A DNA stretch of 64,000 nucleotides from Alphaproteobacteria bacterium (GTDB lineage: Bacteria; Pseudomonadota; Alphaproteobacteria; Rhizobiales; CAJQND01), in contig JAAEUE010000290.1 of assembly GCA_024227565.1 (NCBI GenBank), positions 1-64,000 of the forward strand, given 5' to 3'. Positions 35,455 through 43,457 of the stretch are shown here, in pieces. Made by a program: the position numbers and the translations under genes. The notes under the pieces are model-generated. The model made no database searches and had not been told where the DNA came from. It saw only the letters and a program-made list of their open reading frames with translations. Positions within the stretch are counted from its first letter, which is position 1, and each line of letters opens with the position of its first letter.

Positions 35455-36423
35455 CTACTTCACGTAAGGCTCGCCAATCGCTGCTGGCGGATTTGCCCGC
35501 CCGATGAAGCCGGCCAACAGCAACACAGTCATTATATAGGGTAGCGCCAGCATGAGCTGCACGGGCGCCTCGCCGATCAGTGGAATGTGGATGCCTTGAA
35601 GACGCGCGGCGGCGGCTTCCAGGAAGCCGAACATCAGGCACGCGGCGAAGGCTTGAGCCGGGCGCCATTTGCCGAAAATGACCGCTGCCAACGCGATGTA
35701 GCCTTTGCCTGCCGACATTTCGCGAACGAACCCTGCACCCTGACCTGTCGATAGGTAGGCACCCGCGAGACCGCAGAGCATGCCGGCGATGATCACCGCC
35801 CGGTAACGCAGCCAGTATACCGAGACCCCGGCGCTGTCGACGGCTTCGGGCACTTCGCCCACCGCGCGCAAGCGCAGGCCGAAGCGGGTCTTGTAGAGCA
35901 GCCAAGCGCTCAACGGCACGGCAGCGAGCGCCACATAGACCAGCGCATTGTGACCGCTGATGAGTTCGCGGTAGATGGTGCCGATGAGTGGGATCTGGTT
36001 GATGCCGTCGACAAGCCACCAGGTGATGGGCCGGAAGCGGTCGTCCGAAGCTAGCGGCGGCGTTTGACCGCCCTGGCGGAAAAGAGCGATGCCGATGGTG
36101 ACTGTAAGCCCGGAGGCCAGGATGTTGATGGCCAAGCCGCTCACCACCTGATTGCCCCGGTGCGTGATGCAGGCAAATCCGTGCACCAGGCCCAGAGCCA
36201 CGGAGACGGCGATGGCCGCTGCAACCCCCAACCAAGGCGAACCGGCAAGATGAGCCACGGCGGCGGCGGTAAAGGCCGCACTCAGCATTTTGCCTTCAAG
36301 GGAAATGTCGATGATGCCGGAGCGTTCTGAGAAGATCCCCGCCATGGCGCACAGAATGAGCGGTGCCGCCAGACGTAAGGTGGCATCAAAGGTGAGTAGC
36401 AGCTGCAACGCAAAGTCAGACAT
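35455..36423 (-). CDS. Nucleoside-type ABC transporter permease (second)
   Basis: A 322-residue permease of the BMP-associated branch of the BPD transport family (related to RbsC and to YufQ/NupQ-type nucleoside permeases). About eight to ten hydrophobic segments are visible. Family sequences are GIFSERSGIIDISLEGKMLSAAF near the start, a GNQVVSGLAINILASGLT helix and LRAVGEVPEAVDSAGVSV in the cytoplasmic loop that contacts the ATPase. The ATG at 36423 overlaps the end of the preceding permease by eight bases; the longer frame upstream is not needed. It is the last gene of the seven-gene minus-strand operon. Confidence 0.91.
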   Translation of the reverse strand: MSDFALQLLLTFDATLRLAAPLILCAMAGIFSERSGIIDISLEGKMLSAAFTAAAVAHLAGSPWLGVAAAIAVSVALGLVHGFACITHRGNQVVSGLAINILASGLTVTIGIALFRQGGQTPPLASDDRFRPITWWLVDGINQIPLIGTIYRELISGHNALVYVALAAVPLSAWLLYKTRFGLRLRAVGEVPEAVDSAGVSVYWLRYRAVIIAGMLCGLAGAYLSTGQGAGFVREMSAGKGYIALAAVIFGKWRPAQAFAACLMFGFLEAAAARLQGIHIPLIGEAPVQLMLALPYIMTVLLLAGFIGRANPPAAIGEPYVK

Positions 36424-37534
36424 TGGCCGCCTCGCGTCTTGCTGCAAGCCTGGCGAGCAGCCGGGCCACGGGCGGGTTGAACATGTAGGCCAGGGCACCT
36501 GAGAAGAGAATGATCATGCCCTGAATGAGCAACACCATTTCGCGGGTGATGGATTGGAATTCAAAATCCAGCTCCGCCCCGCCTTGATAGAGCGCCCCGA
36601 ACAGGAGGCTGGCCAGGAATATGCCAATGGGATGGTTCCGGCCCATCAAGGCGACAGCAATCCCGGTGAAGCCATACCCGGCCGTGAAATTGAGGACCAC
36701 GCGGTGCTGTACCCCAAGAATTTCGTTTGTGGCCATGAGCCCGGCAAGGGCGCCCGATATGGCAAGGGTGATAATGACGACACGCGGCACGTTGATGCCG
36801 GCGTAACGGGCTGCCTCAGGGTTCTGCCCGACGGTGCGAATTTGATAGCCAAGCCGAGTGCGCCAGATCAGAACCCAGAATCCGAACAGGGCAGCAAGGG
36901 CAATGAGGAACGACAGATTGAGCGGTGAGTTTGCGCTCTCGATCCCCACTGCGCCCAGCATTGACTGCATGGACGGCAGTTGCCCGGCAGCGGCAAACTT
37001 CGGGGTTTGGGGTGACATCTGCCCCGGTTCGATGAGGGGGCCAGCCAGGAGCCAGACCATCAGCGAGGCCGCGATGAAGTTGAACATGATGGTGGTGATA
37101 ACGATGTGGCTGCCGCGCTTGGCCTGCAGGTAACCGGGCACAATGCCCCAGGCCGCACCGAACAGGGCCGCGCCAAACACCGCCAACGGTAAGACGATGA
37201 GCGACGGCATGGATTGAGCCAGCCACAGGCTGACCAGGCCCGCGCCGAGGCCTCCCACATAGGCCTGGCCCTCGCCGCCAATGTTGAACATCATGGCGTG
37301 AAAGGCGACTGCTACGGCCAGGCCAGTGAAGATAAAATTGGTGGTGTAATAGAGGGTGTACCCAAGGCTGCCAGGAAAGATGAAGGCGCCCTTTAGCATC
37401 ACGCCAAGGGCTGTGATCGGGTTCTCACCAATGGCCAACACAATCAGCCCGCACACGAAAAAAGCAGCGAGCAAATTCAAAACGGGCAACAGAAACAGAT
37501 CTGCCCAGCGCGGCAAGGGAGGGGCCGCGCTCAT
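36416..37534 (-). CDS. Nucleoside-type ABC transporter permease (first)
   Basis: A 372-residue membrane subunit partnering the gene at 35455-36423. It has an N-terminal helix pair, FHAMMFNIGGEGQAYVGGLG near residue 90, KRGSHIVITTIMFNFIAASL near 150, and the ATPase-contact loop IRTVGQNPEAARYAGINV near 245. The final helices precede a basic end (ARLAARREAANV). Its start overlaps the ATPase stop by four bases. The two permeases form a heterodimer, as in NupNOPQ-like and other BMP systems; imported substrates of such systems are purine or pyrimidine nucleosides where known. Confidence 0.91.
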   Translation of the reverse strand: MSAAPPLPRWADLFLLPVLNLLAAFFVCGLIVLAIGENPITALGVMLKGAFIFPGSLGYTLYYTTNFIFTGLAVAVAFHAMMFNIGGEGQAYVGGLGAGLVSLWLAQSMPSLIVLPLAVFGAALFGAAWGIVPGYLQAKRGSHIVITTIMFNFIAASLMVWLLAGPLIEPGQMSPQTPKFAAAGQLPSMQSMLGAVGIESANSPLNLSFLIALAALFGFWVLIWRTRLGYQIRTVGQNPEAARYAGINVPRVVIITLAISGALAGLMATNEILGVQHRVVLNFTAGYGFTGIAVALMGRNHPIGIFLASLLFGALYQGGAELDFEFQSITREMVLLIQGMIILFSGALAYMFNPPVARLLARLAARREAANV

Positions 37535-39099
37535 GTGCCTTTGTCGGGAGTGATGCCCGCCATCATCAAGCCAAGGGTCTGCTCATCGGCCTCGGCGCGG
37601 GTGATGATGCCCACTTGCTGGCGGTTGTTCATGACCATGATGCGGTCAGCCAGGCCAAGCACTTCTTCCAACTCCACAGAGATGAGCAGGATGGCTGCGC
37701 CTTGATCGCGCAAGGCAATCAGCTCCTTGTGGATGAACTCGATGGCGCCAATGTCGACCCCGCGTGTGGGTTGCCCCACGATCAACACCTGCGGATTGGC
37801 GTCGAGCTCGCGAGCGATGACCAGCTTTTGCTGATTGCCGCCGGAGAAATTTCTGGCCGTCAGTTGCGGATTGGCGGGACGAACATCGTGAGCACTCATG
37901 AGCTCTCGGCAATGGGCGGTAACCGCGGCGCCATCAATCAACCGGCCATCTCCGCTGCGGCGGGAATAATGGTAGCCGAGGATGGCGTTCTCGCGCGCCT
38001 CAAAGCCTAACACCAGGCCAAACTTGTGGCGATCCTCGGGGATGTGCGCCAGGCCGGCGGCGCGCATGATTTGCGGATCGCTCTGGCCGTCTGCGGTGAT
38101 GGTTTGCCCAAGGATGTTGATGGTGCCGGTGCTAGGTGGGCGCATGCCGGCCAGGGCTTCCATCAGCTCACTTTGACCGTTACCCGCGATGCCGGCCACA
38201 CCGACAATTTCTCCGACCCGAACGTCAAATGAGATATCACTGATCAAACTGCTGCCGTGCGGCGATACGCACCCCAGCCCGCTCACGCTCAGGTTGACCT
38301 CGCCAGGATCTGATGTGCCCCGGTCAACTTGCAGCAGAACTTTCCGGCCCACCATCAGTTCTGCGAGTTCCTCCGGGTTGGTCTCAGCCGTGGCCCGGTG
38401 GCCTACCATCTCTCCCTGACGCATGATGGAGACTGTGTCGGTGGTCGCCATGATCTCTTCCAGCTTGTGGGTGATCAGCAAGATCGTGACCCCGTCCTGT
38501 TTCAAGGTCCCGAGGATCTTGAACAAGCTGACCGCTTCTTGCGGTGTAAGCACGCCGGTGGGTTCGTCGAGAATGAGGATCTTCGCTCCGCCCTTCAATG
38601 CCTTGATGATCTCCACCCGCTGCTGCAGGCCCACTGGCAGGTCTCCGACAAGCACCTCGGCGTCAACCGTCATGCCGTATTCGTCTGCGAACTTTTTGAG
38701 GGTGCCCAATGTCTCCTCACGGCCTTCGGCAAGCAGCATGCCCCCCTCGCTGCCGAGCATCACATTCTCCAGAACCGAGAAGTTGGGCACCAGCATGAAG
38801 TGTTGGTGCACCATTCCAATCCCGCACGCGATGGCGTCCGCGCTGGAGTGGATGGGTGCGAGCGCCCCATTGATGTACATCTCGCCACTGTCGGCCCGGT
38901 GCAGACCGTAGAGGATGTTCATCAATGTGGATTTGCCGGCACCGTTCTCGCCGATGATGCCGTGGATGGTGCCGGGCTGCACCACAAGATCGATGTTCTT
39001 GTTGGCCTGAACCAAGCCAAAGGCCTTGCTGACACCGCGCAGTTCAATGGCAGGGGGCGGCTCAACCGAACCGTGTTGTTCTCCAGCCGCCCCTGCCAT
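37531..39099 (-). CDS. Nucleoside-type ABC transporter ATP-binding protein (double ATPase)
   Basis: A 522-residue fusion of two ABC ATPase domains. Domain 1 has Walker A GENGAGKST, a degenerate signature LPVGLQQRVEI and Walker B ILILDEPTGVLTPQE. Domain 2 has a non-canonical P-loop region GIAGNGQSELME (no GKS/T), the signature FSGGNQQKLVIAREL and QPTRGVDIGA. A degenerate second P-loop with an intact first is normal for ribose/nucleoside importers of this class. It lies between the binding protein and the permeases and overlaps the next gene by four bases, so the subunits are coexpressed. Confidence 0.93.
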   Translation of the reverse strand: MAGAAGEQHGSVEPPPAIELRGVSKAFGLVQANKNIDLVVQPGTIHGIIGENGAGKSTLMNILYGLHRADSGEMYINGALAPIHSSADAIACGIGMVHQHFMLVPNFSVLENVMLGSEGGMLLAEGREETLGTLKKFADEYGMTVDAEVLVGDLPVGLQQRVEIIKALKGGAKILILDEPTGVLTPQEAVSLFKILGTLKQDGVTILLITHKLEEIMATTDTVSIMRQGEMVGHRATAETNPEELAELMVGRKVLLQVDRGTSDPGEVNLSVSGLGCVSPHGSSLISDISFDVRVGEIVGVAGIAGNGQSELMEALAGMRPPSTGTINILGQTITADGQSDPQIMRAAGLAHIPEDRHKFGLVLGFEARENAILGYHYSRRSGDGRLIDGAAVTAHCRELMSAHDVRPANPQLTARNFSGGNQQKLVIARELDANPQVLIVGQPTRGVDIGAIEFIHKELIALRDQGAAILLISVELEEVLGLADRIMVMNNRQQVGIITRAEADEQTLGLMMAGITPDKGT

Positions 39100-39122
39100 G
39101 GTTCACCCCTGTCAGTGCGTGA

Positions 39123-40124
39123 TCAGAACGGGCACTTGCTGTCGCTCTGGTAGTCGTGCACCGAAACCTTGCCGCTCTTGATGGCCTCGCTGGCCGCATC
39201 GATCTTGGCTTTCATGTCCGCGCTGATGAGCTTTGCATTGTGTTCGTCCTGTGCCCAGTCCACACCGCCTTCGGCCAACCCGAGCACACGCACGCCCGTT
39301 TCGAACGTGCCGGACATGGCGTCCTTCATGGTCTGGTAGGCAGCCACATCCACGCGCTTCATCATGGAGGTAAGCACCGAGCCAGGAGCCAAGTGGTTCT
39401 GATTTGAATCCACACCAATGGCGAGCTTGCCTGCGTCTGCCGCAGCGCGGATGACGCCAATGCCGGTGCCGCCGGCAGCGTGGTACACAACGTCAGCGCC
39501 GCGGTCGATCTGGCTTTGAGTAAGCTCTGAGCCTTTACCTGGATCATTCCATGCAGATGGCGTGGTGCCGGTCATGTTCTGGAATATCTCGGCATCGGGT
39601 TTCACGGATTTTACACCTTGCACATAGCCACAGGCGAATTTGCGGATCAGGGGAATGTCCATGCCGCCAACGAAACCGACCTTTCCTGATTTAGACGCCA
39701 GCGCGGCCGCAACGCCAACCAGGTAGCTGCCCTCATGTTCCTTGAAGGCATACTGGCGCAGGTTTGGCTGGTCGAGCCAGCTCACATCGATTATGGCAAA
39801 CTTCTTGCCCGGGTTTGCGGCGGCCACTTTGTTGATGGCATCGGCTTGCGCAAATCCTACGCCCAGAATGATGGTGGCGCCACGCTGAGCCATGCGCGTC
39901 ATGGCTTGTTCGCGTTGGGTCTCGTTGGTGACTTCGAACTCCATCACCTTCACGCCGGTCTCGTCTTCAAAGCGCTTGATGCCGGTGTAGACGCCTTCAT
40001 TGAAGGATTTGTCGAACTTGCCGCCCATGTCGTAAATCACCGCCGGCTTAAAATCTGCGGCTTGGGTCATTGTTGCGATGAGAGTCAGCGCGAGGCCGGT
40101 TAGAATGCTAAGCCAGTTCTTCAT
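39123..40124 (-). CDS. BMP family substrate-binding protein (nucleoside-type)
   Basis: A 333-residue periplasmic binding protein of the BMP/PnrA family, whose characterised members bind purine nucleosides. It has a signal peptide (about 1-22, ending TQA) without a lipobox cysteine, so it should be soluble. Family segments are VIYDMGGKFDKSFNEGVY, the helix KVMEFEVTNETQREQAM, FKEHEGSYLVGVAAALAS and VGFVGGMDIPLIRKFACGY. The AAGGTGIGVIRAA hinge region and VDSNQNHLAPGSVLTSMMKR are also present. It is the fourth gene of the operon, ahead of its ATPase. Confidence 0.93.
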   Translation of the reverse strand: MKNWLSILTGLALTLIATMTQAADFKPAVIYDMGGKFDKSFNEGVYTGIKRFEDETGVKVMEFEVTNETQREQAMTRMAQRGATIILGVGFAQADAINKVAAANPGKKFAIIDVSWLDQPNLRQYAFKEHEGSYLVGVAAALASKSGKVGFVGGMDIPLIRKFACGYVQGVKSVKPDAEIFQNMTGTTPSAWNDPGKGSELTQSQIDRGADVVYHAAGGTGIGVIRAAADAGKLAIGVDSNQNHLAPGSVLTSMMKRVDVAAYQTMKDAMSGTFETGVRVLGLAEGGVDWAQDEHNAKLISADMKAKIDAASEAIKSGKVSVHDYQSDSKCPF

Positions 40125-40143
40125 AGTATGATCTCCCTGTTGA

Positions 40144-40157
40144 CCAACGTGTTGGTT
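40144..40157. repeat. Small inverted repeat between oxygenase and binding-protein genes
   Basis: ACCAAC (40144-40149) and GTTGGT (40152-40157) form a perfect palindrome around the end of the oxygenase gene, about 20 bases before the start of the BMP gene on the minus strand. It could be a processing or attenuation hairpin that changes the ratio of binding protein to upstream enzymes. The stem is short, so confidence is low. Confidence 0.3.
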
Positions 40158-40998
40158 ATTTCAGCCCGATTTCCCTCAACCGCTCATCGAGATATTCGCC
40201 CGCCGTTTGGTTTTCGTCCAGTCTTACGTTGGGGCGCGGGTGCACGAACAAGGGCATAGAGTAGCGCGACCTGTTCTCCTGGCGCGGCGGATTGACGACC
40301 CGGTGCGAGGTAGAGGGATAATAACCACCGGTGGCTTTGGCCAACATGTCGCCGGCGTTGATGGTGATCATGCCGGGCTCGCAAGGCACATCATGCCAGT
40401 TGCCTCGGGTGTCGCGTGCCTGCAGGCCGGGCTCGGTTCCGGTGACCAACAAGGTGATGAGATTGATGTCCTCATGGGCGGCGGCGCGCACTTCACCTGG
40501 TTCCACGTCATCAGCCAGGGGCGGGTAGTGCAGAATGCGCAGCAGGTTCTGCTGGCTGTCTTTAATCATGCCGGTCAGAGGTTCAGAAAGATGTGCCTTA
40601 ACGTCTTCGGGGCTTTCTGAATCAAGCCAACCTAAAAGCTGGGTGCCGATATCCAGCAGCTTGTTGTGAAATTGACGGGTTTGCGCCTCCGTGATCTCGG
40701 GCACCGGGCAGTCTTGATAAACGTGATAGAACTCTTTCAGGTCCTTGAACTTGCTGTCCTTGGCATTCTCCGACTTAAACCCGTAATAGCCGTGCATGTT
40801 GCCAGGCTGGTTGGCATGGGTGAAGCGTTTGTCGTCGGCAAAAAAATCTGCCCAAACCCCGTACATACCGGAAATTTCATCCGCGCTGATCCGATGACCG
40901 TGCAGAACCGCGAAGCCGGTTTCATGTAAAGAGGTCATGAAGCGCACAGGCGCATCGGGGGCATTCTGATCAATGGCCAACACATTGAAGTCGCTCAT
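40156..40998 (-). CDS. Fe(II)/2-oxoglutarate-dependent oxygenase (isopenicillin N synthase-like)
   Basis: A 280-residue non-haem iron oxygenase of the IPNS-like superfamily. The facial triad is visible: His 175 and Asp 177 in AHEDINLITLL, and His 232 in STSHRVVNPP. The 2-oxoglutarate-binding pair is Arg 245 and Ser 247 in RYSMP. The N-terminal half has HETGFAVLHGHRI, typical of the family. Members include plant and fungal thymine 7-hydroxylase and pyrimidine-nucleoside hydroxylases. It sits between nucleoside hydrolase (six bases upstream) and the nucleoside-binding protein, so I infer that the substrate is a nucleoside, base or sugar from this importer. It is unusual inside such an operon. 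Confidence 0.9.
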   Translation of the reverse strand: MSDFNVLAIDQNAPDAPVRFMTSLHETGFAVLHGHRISADEISGMYGVWADFFADDKRFTHANQPGNMHGYYGFKSENAKDSKFKDLKEFYHVYQDCPVPEITEAQTRQFHNKLLDIGTQLLGWLDSESPEDVKAHLSEPLTGMIKDSQQNLLRILHYPPLADDVEPGEVRAAAHEDINLITLLVTGTEPGLQARDTRGNWHDVPCEPGMITINAGDMLAKATGGYYPSTSHRVVNPPRQENRSRYSMPLFVHPRPNVRLDENQTAGEYLDERLREIGLK

Positions 40999-41004
40999 AT
41001 CGCG

Positions 41005-41931
41005 TTATCCTGCGGTGGCCACTGTGGTGAGAAAGACCTGTTTGACCTGTTCTGCATCCACTTTGCTGCACACCTTAATGGCCGGCCGTCCCGGTTCATC
41101 AGTGATCACGGTTTGGCCGGCTTGGTCTCCCCCCAGCACCACCTTAACGGGATGGTCCTCCGTGGTGAACAGCTCAGGGTGCAAAATTGATATCACCGCG
41201 CTGGGGTCGTGCATGTAGCACCCGTAGAATCCGTCTACCTCATCATGGAACTTGAAATAGAACTGACTGATCTCGTTCAGGAAACCACCGTTGGTGGGTG
41301 CGGCTTTGGCAAGCTCGGCGAACTGCGTGTTGGTGCAGATCACCTTATGGGTTACGTCAAGCCCTACCAGGGTTATCGGCCAGGCGGCGGCGAAAACCGT
41401 TTCGGCTGCATGAGGATCTTGCCAGATGTTGGCCTCTGCGTGGGGTGAGGCATTGCCGCCGGCCCACATGCTGCCCCCCATGACGGTGACGGATTTGACC
41501 TTGGTGGCGATCGAAGGGTCCAGTTGGAGCGCTTCTGCAAGATTGGTGAGTGGACCGATTGGGCACAACACAATCTCACCTGGATGGGCGGCCACCATGT
41601 CGCAAATAAACTGCGCGGCGCTGCGGCCATCAGGGGATCCGGCCGGGGTGATTGGCGGCACGTGGCCGAACCCATCCGCGCCATGGACCTCAGTTGCGAC
41701 GGGTCTGGGAACTTGCACAAGGGGCCTACCGGCGCCGTGGGCAATTGGAACATTGGCGTTTGCCAGTTCGCTCAGCACCAGGGCATTCCGGGTTGCCACA
41801 TCTACGGTCACGTTGCCGAAGATCGAAGTTAGCCCCAGAAGATCCAGTTCCGGGTGGGCGCAGGCAAATAGAATTGCCATGGCATCATCAACGCCAGGAT
41901 CAGTGTCGATGATAATTTTGTGTTGAGCCAT
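41005..41931 (-). CDS. Inosine/uridine-preferring nucleoside hydrolase
   Basis: A 308-residue nucleoside hydrolase that splits the N-glycosidic bond of ribonucleosides to base and ribose. The calcium-binding N-terminal motif DTDPGVDD (residues 9-16) is intact, and GNVTVDVATRNAL, ICPIGPLTNLA-like sequence (LCPIGPLTNLAEAL), VMGGSMWAGGN, HAEANIWQDPHAA and the late MHDPSAV follow in order. The position normally read as EFN in this family is ANI, which may shift base or sugar preference. Its start shares one base with the ribokinase stop, and the oxygenase starts six bases after its stop. The ribose it releases would feed ribokinase. Confidence 0.93.
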   Translation of the reverse strand: MAQHKIIIDTDPGVDDAMAILFACAHPELDLLGLTSIFGNVTVDVATRNALVLSELANANVPIAHGAGRPLVQVPRPVATEVHGADGFGHVPPITPAGSPDGRSAAQFICDMVAAHPGEIVLCPIGPLTNLAEALQLDPSIATKVKSVTVMGGSMWAGGNASPHAEANIWQDPHAAETVFAAAWPITLVGLDVTHKVICTNTQFAELAKAAPTNGGFLNEISQFYFKFHDEVDGFYGCYMHDPSAVISILHPELFTTEDHPVKVVLGGDQAGQTVITDEPGRPAIKVCSKVDAEQVKQVFLTTVATAG

Positions 41932-42809
41932 TAAGCAGGCCTTTCTTCTAGGAACCGTTCAATTTCGCTCAAGTCCGGGATGGCGTCTGTGGCGCCGGGC
42001 CGGGTGATCTGAAGGGCACTTGCCGCGCTGGCAAACTGCAAAGCCACGTCTGCTTCATTGCCGGTTGTGAGGTGAGCCAGAAACGCCCCGAGGAAAGTGT
42101 CGCCTGCACCAGTGGTGTCTACCGGTTCAACACGGAAAGCCGGTTGCTCGATGGCCTCGCCTTCAACGTAGTAAGCTGCTCCTTCTGCGCCGCGCGTTAC
42201 CAACAAATTTGGCACCGGCAACGCCTCAAGCGGAACACGCATGGCTGTGCACAGCGCCTCTGCCTCCAACGCATTGACGGCCAAAAGATCGATGTTCTCC
42301 AACAGCGGCAAGGCTTGATGGGCCACAAAGGGGGCGGCGCTGTAGGCCACACGAAAGCCGTGCGCCTTAGCCTGCCGGACGATCTCGGTTGTGAGGTTGG
42401 TTTCGTTTTGCAAAAGCACCCAATGACCAAGGCCGGTGCATCCTTTCAGCGCGACTTCGATTTGCATCAGGTTCAAGGTGTGGTTCGCCCCGCCGTAAAT
42501 GAGGATCTGGTTCTCCCCCTCATCATCCACAGTAATCACAGCATGGCCGGTGGGACCCTGGGCGCGCGCCACATTGTCGAGAGTGACACCGGCTGCGTTT
42601 AGCTTGCTCAACGCCCAGTCGCCGTCCTGCCCTACAGCTCCAATATGGCGCACTGTGCCACCGGATTTGGCAATGGCAATGGATTGGTTGGCGCCTTTGC
42701 CGCCGAGAAAGTGCTCATAGGATTTCACCGTCAGGGTTTCTCCTGCTGTGGGCATCCTGGCCACTCTGTAAACATGGTCAATATTGATCGAGCCGAAGTT
42801 AAGGATCAT
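41931..42809 (-). CDS. rbsK: Ribokinase-like PfkB family sugar kinase
   Basis: A 292-residue PfkB kinase, most like ribokinase, giving ribose 5-phosphate from ribose and ATP. Signature parts: FGSINIDHVYRVARMPTAGE at the N-terminus, the sugar-binding GGKGANQSIAIAKSGG (PfkB signature 1), GGANHTLN, LVTRGAEGAAY and the catalytic DTTGAGDTFLGAF (signature 2, with Asp as base). It is the first gene of the seven-gene operon. With the nucleoside hydrolase it completes nucleoside to base plus ribose 5-phosphate, so ribose specificity is inferred from context. Confidence 0.92.
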   Translation of the reverse strand: MILNFGSINIDHVYRVARMPTAGETLTVKSYEHFLGGKGANQSIAIAKSGGTVRHIGAVGQDGDWALSKLNAAGVTLDNVARAQGPTGHAVITVDDEGENQILIYGGANHTLNLMQIEVALKGCTGLGHWVLLQNETNLTTEIVRQAKAHGFRVAYSAAPFVAHQALPLLENIDLLAVNALEAEALCTAMRVPLEALPVPNLLVTRGAEGAAYYVEGEAIEQPAFRVEPVDTTGAGDTFLGAFLAHLTTGNEADVALQFASAASALQITRPGATDAIPDLSEIERFLEERPA

Positions 42810-42917
42810 CGTGCGCCACCGTCTCTGCGAATTTCTGCAACTGAGTGTACATAAAAAATTTGCAGCCGGCCCGGTTCCGGTGTACCCGCGGGAAGGTTTT
42901 CAACGAATTGATGTACC

Positions 42918-43340
42918 ATGATGCTGGATCCCACGCTTGCGGCGACCTATCTGGCATGGCTTGCCTACAAGGCTTTCAGAGCTTTTTTGAATCCGCCTGT
43001 GCAAATCAACTCCGAGGAACCTCAAACGCCGACCGCACACGTTTTCCGTCAGGCACTCACCACCAACTTGCTCAATCCCAAGGTTATCGTTTTTTATCTG
43101 GCGCTGTTGCCGCAATTTGTCAGCCTGGATTTGGGCCATGTGGGGCTTCAGATCTTTCTGCTGGGCTGTATCCACACGGGTATCGGACTTGTCTATTTGG
43201 TGGTGATTGGCTCTGCCGCGGGCAAAGCTTCAAGCTGGCTGCGCACGTCTGGGTTTGCCCGCTGGCTCGATGCGATCGCAGGAACAGTTTTCCTCGGGTT
43301 GGCCCTGCGCATTGCCCTATCGGGACGACCATCAAGCTAA
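42918..43340 (+). pseudogene. LysE/RhtB-family exporter, N-terminal third missing
   Basis: A 140-residue open frame equal to about the last two thirds of a LysE/RhtB amino acid exporter (normally near 205 residues). It begins inside what should be the third helix (AATYLAWLAYKAFRAF), then shows the conserved TNLLNPKVIVFYLALLPQFV and the last helices with ARWLDAIAGTVFLGLALRIAL. The first 60-65 residues, including the N-terminal GP-x-E type region, are absent, and only 108 bases separate it from the divergent ribokinase gene. It is most likely a truncated relic. A hairpin terminator follows. A different LysE relic lies at 60258-60643. Confidence 0.8.
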
Positions 43341-43413
43341 CAGCCTCGGTACCGCCGTATGCGGTCCAACTGGACAGGCTTGTGAAATTGCTTCACTAAC
43401 CAAGAGATGACGA

Positions 43414-43437
43414 CCGGCAGTTCCTGCCGGACTTTTT
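43414..43437 (+). terminator. Intrinsic terminator after the LysE relic
   Basis: A perfect seven-base stem CCGGCAG / CTGCCGG (43414-43420 and 43424-43430) with a three-base loop is followed by ACTTTTT. It separates the LysE relic from the BenE-like gene about 20 bases later. Confidence 0.75.
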
Positions 43438-43457
43438 GATTGAAATGCAGGGTCCCC

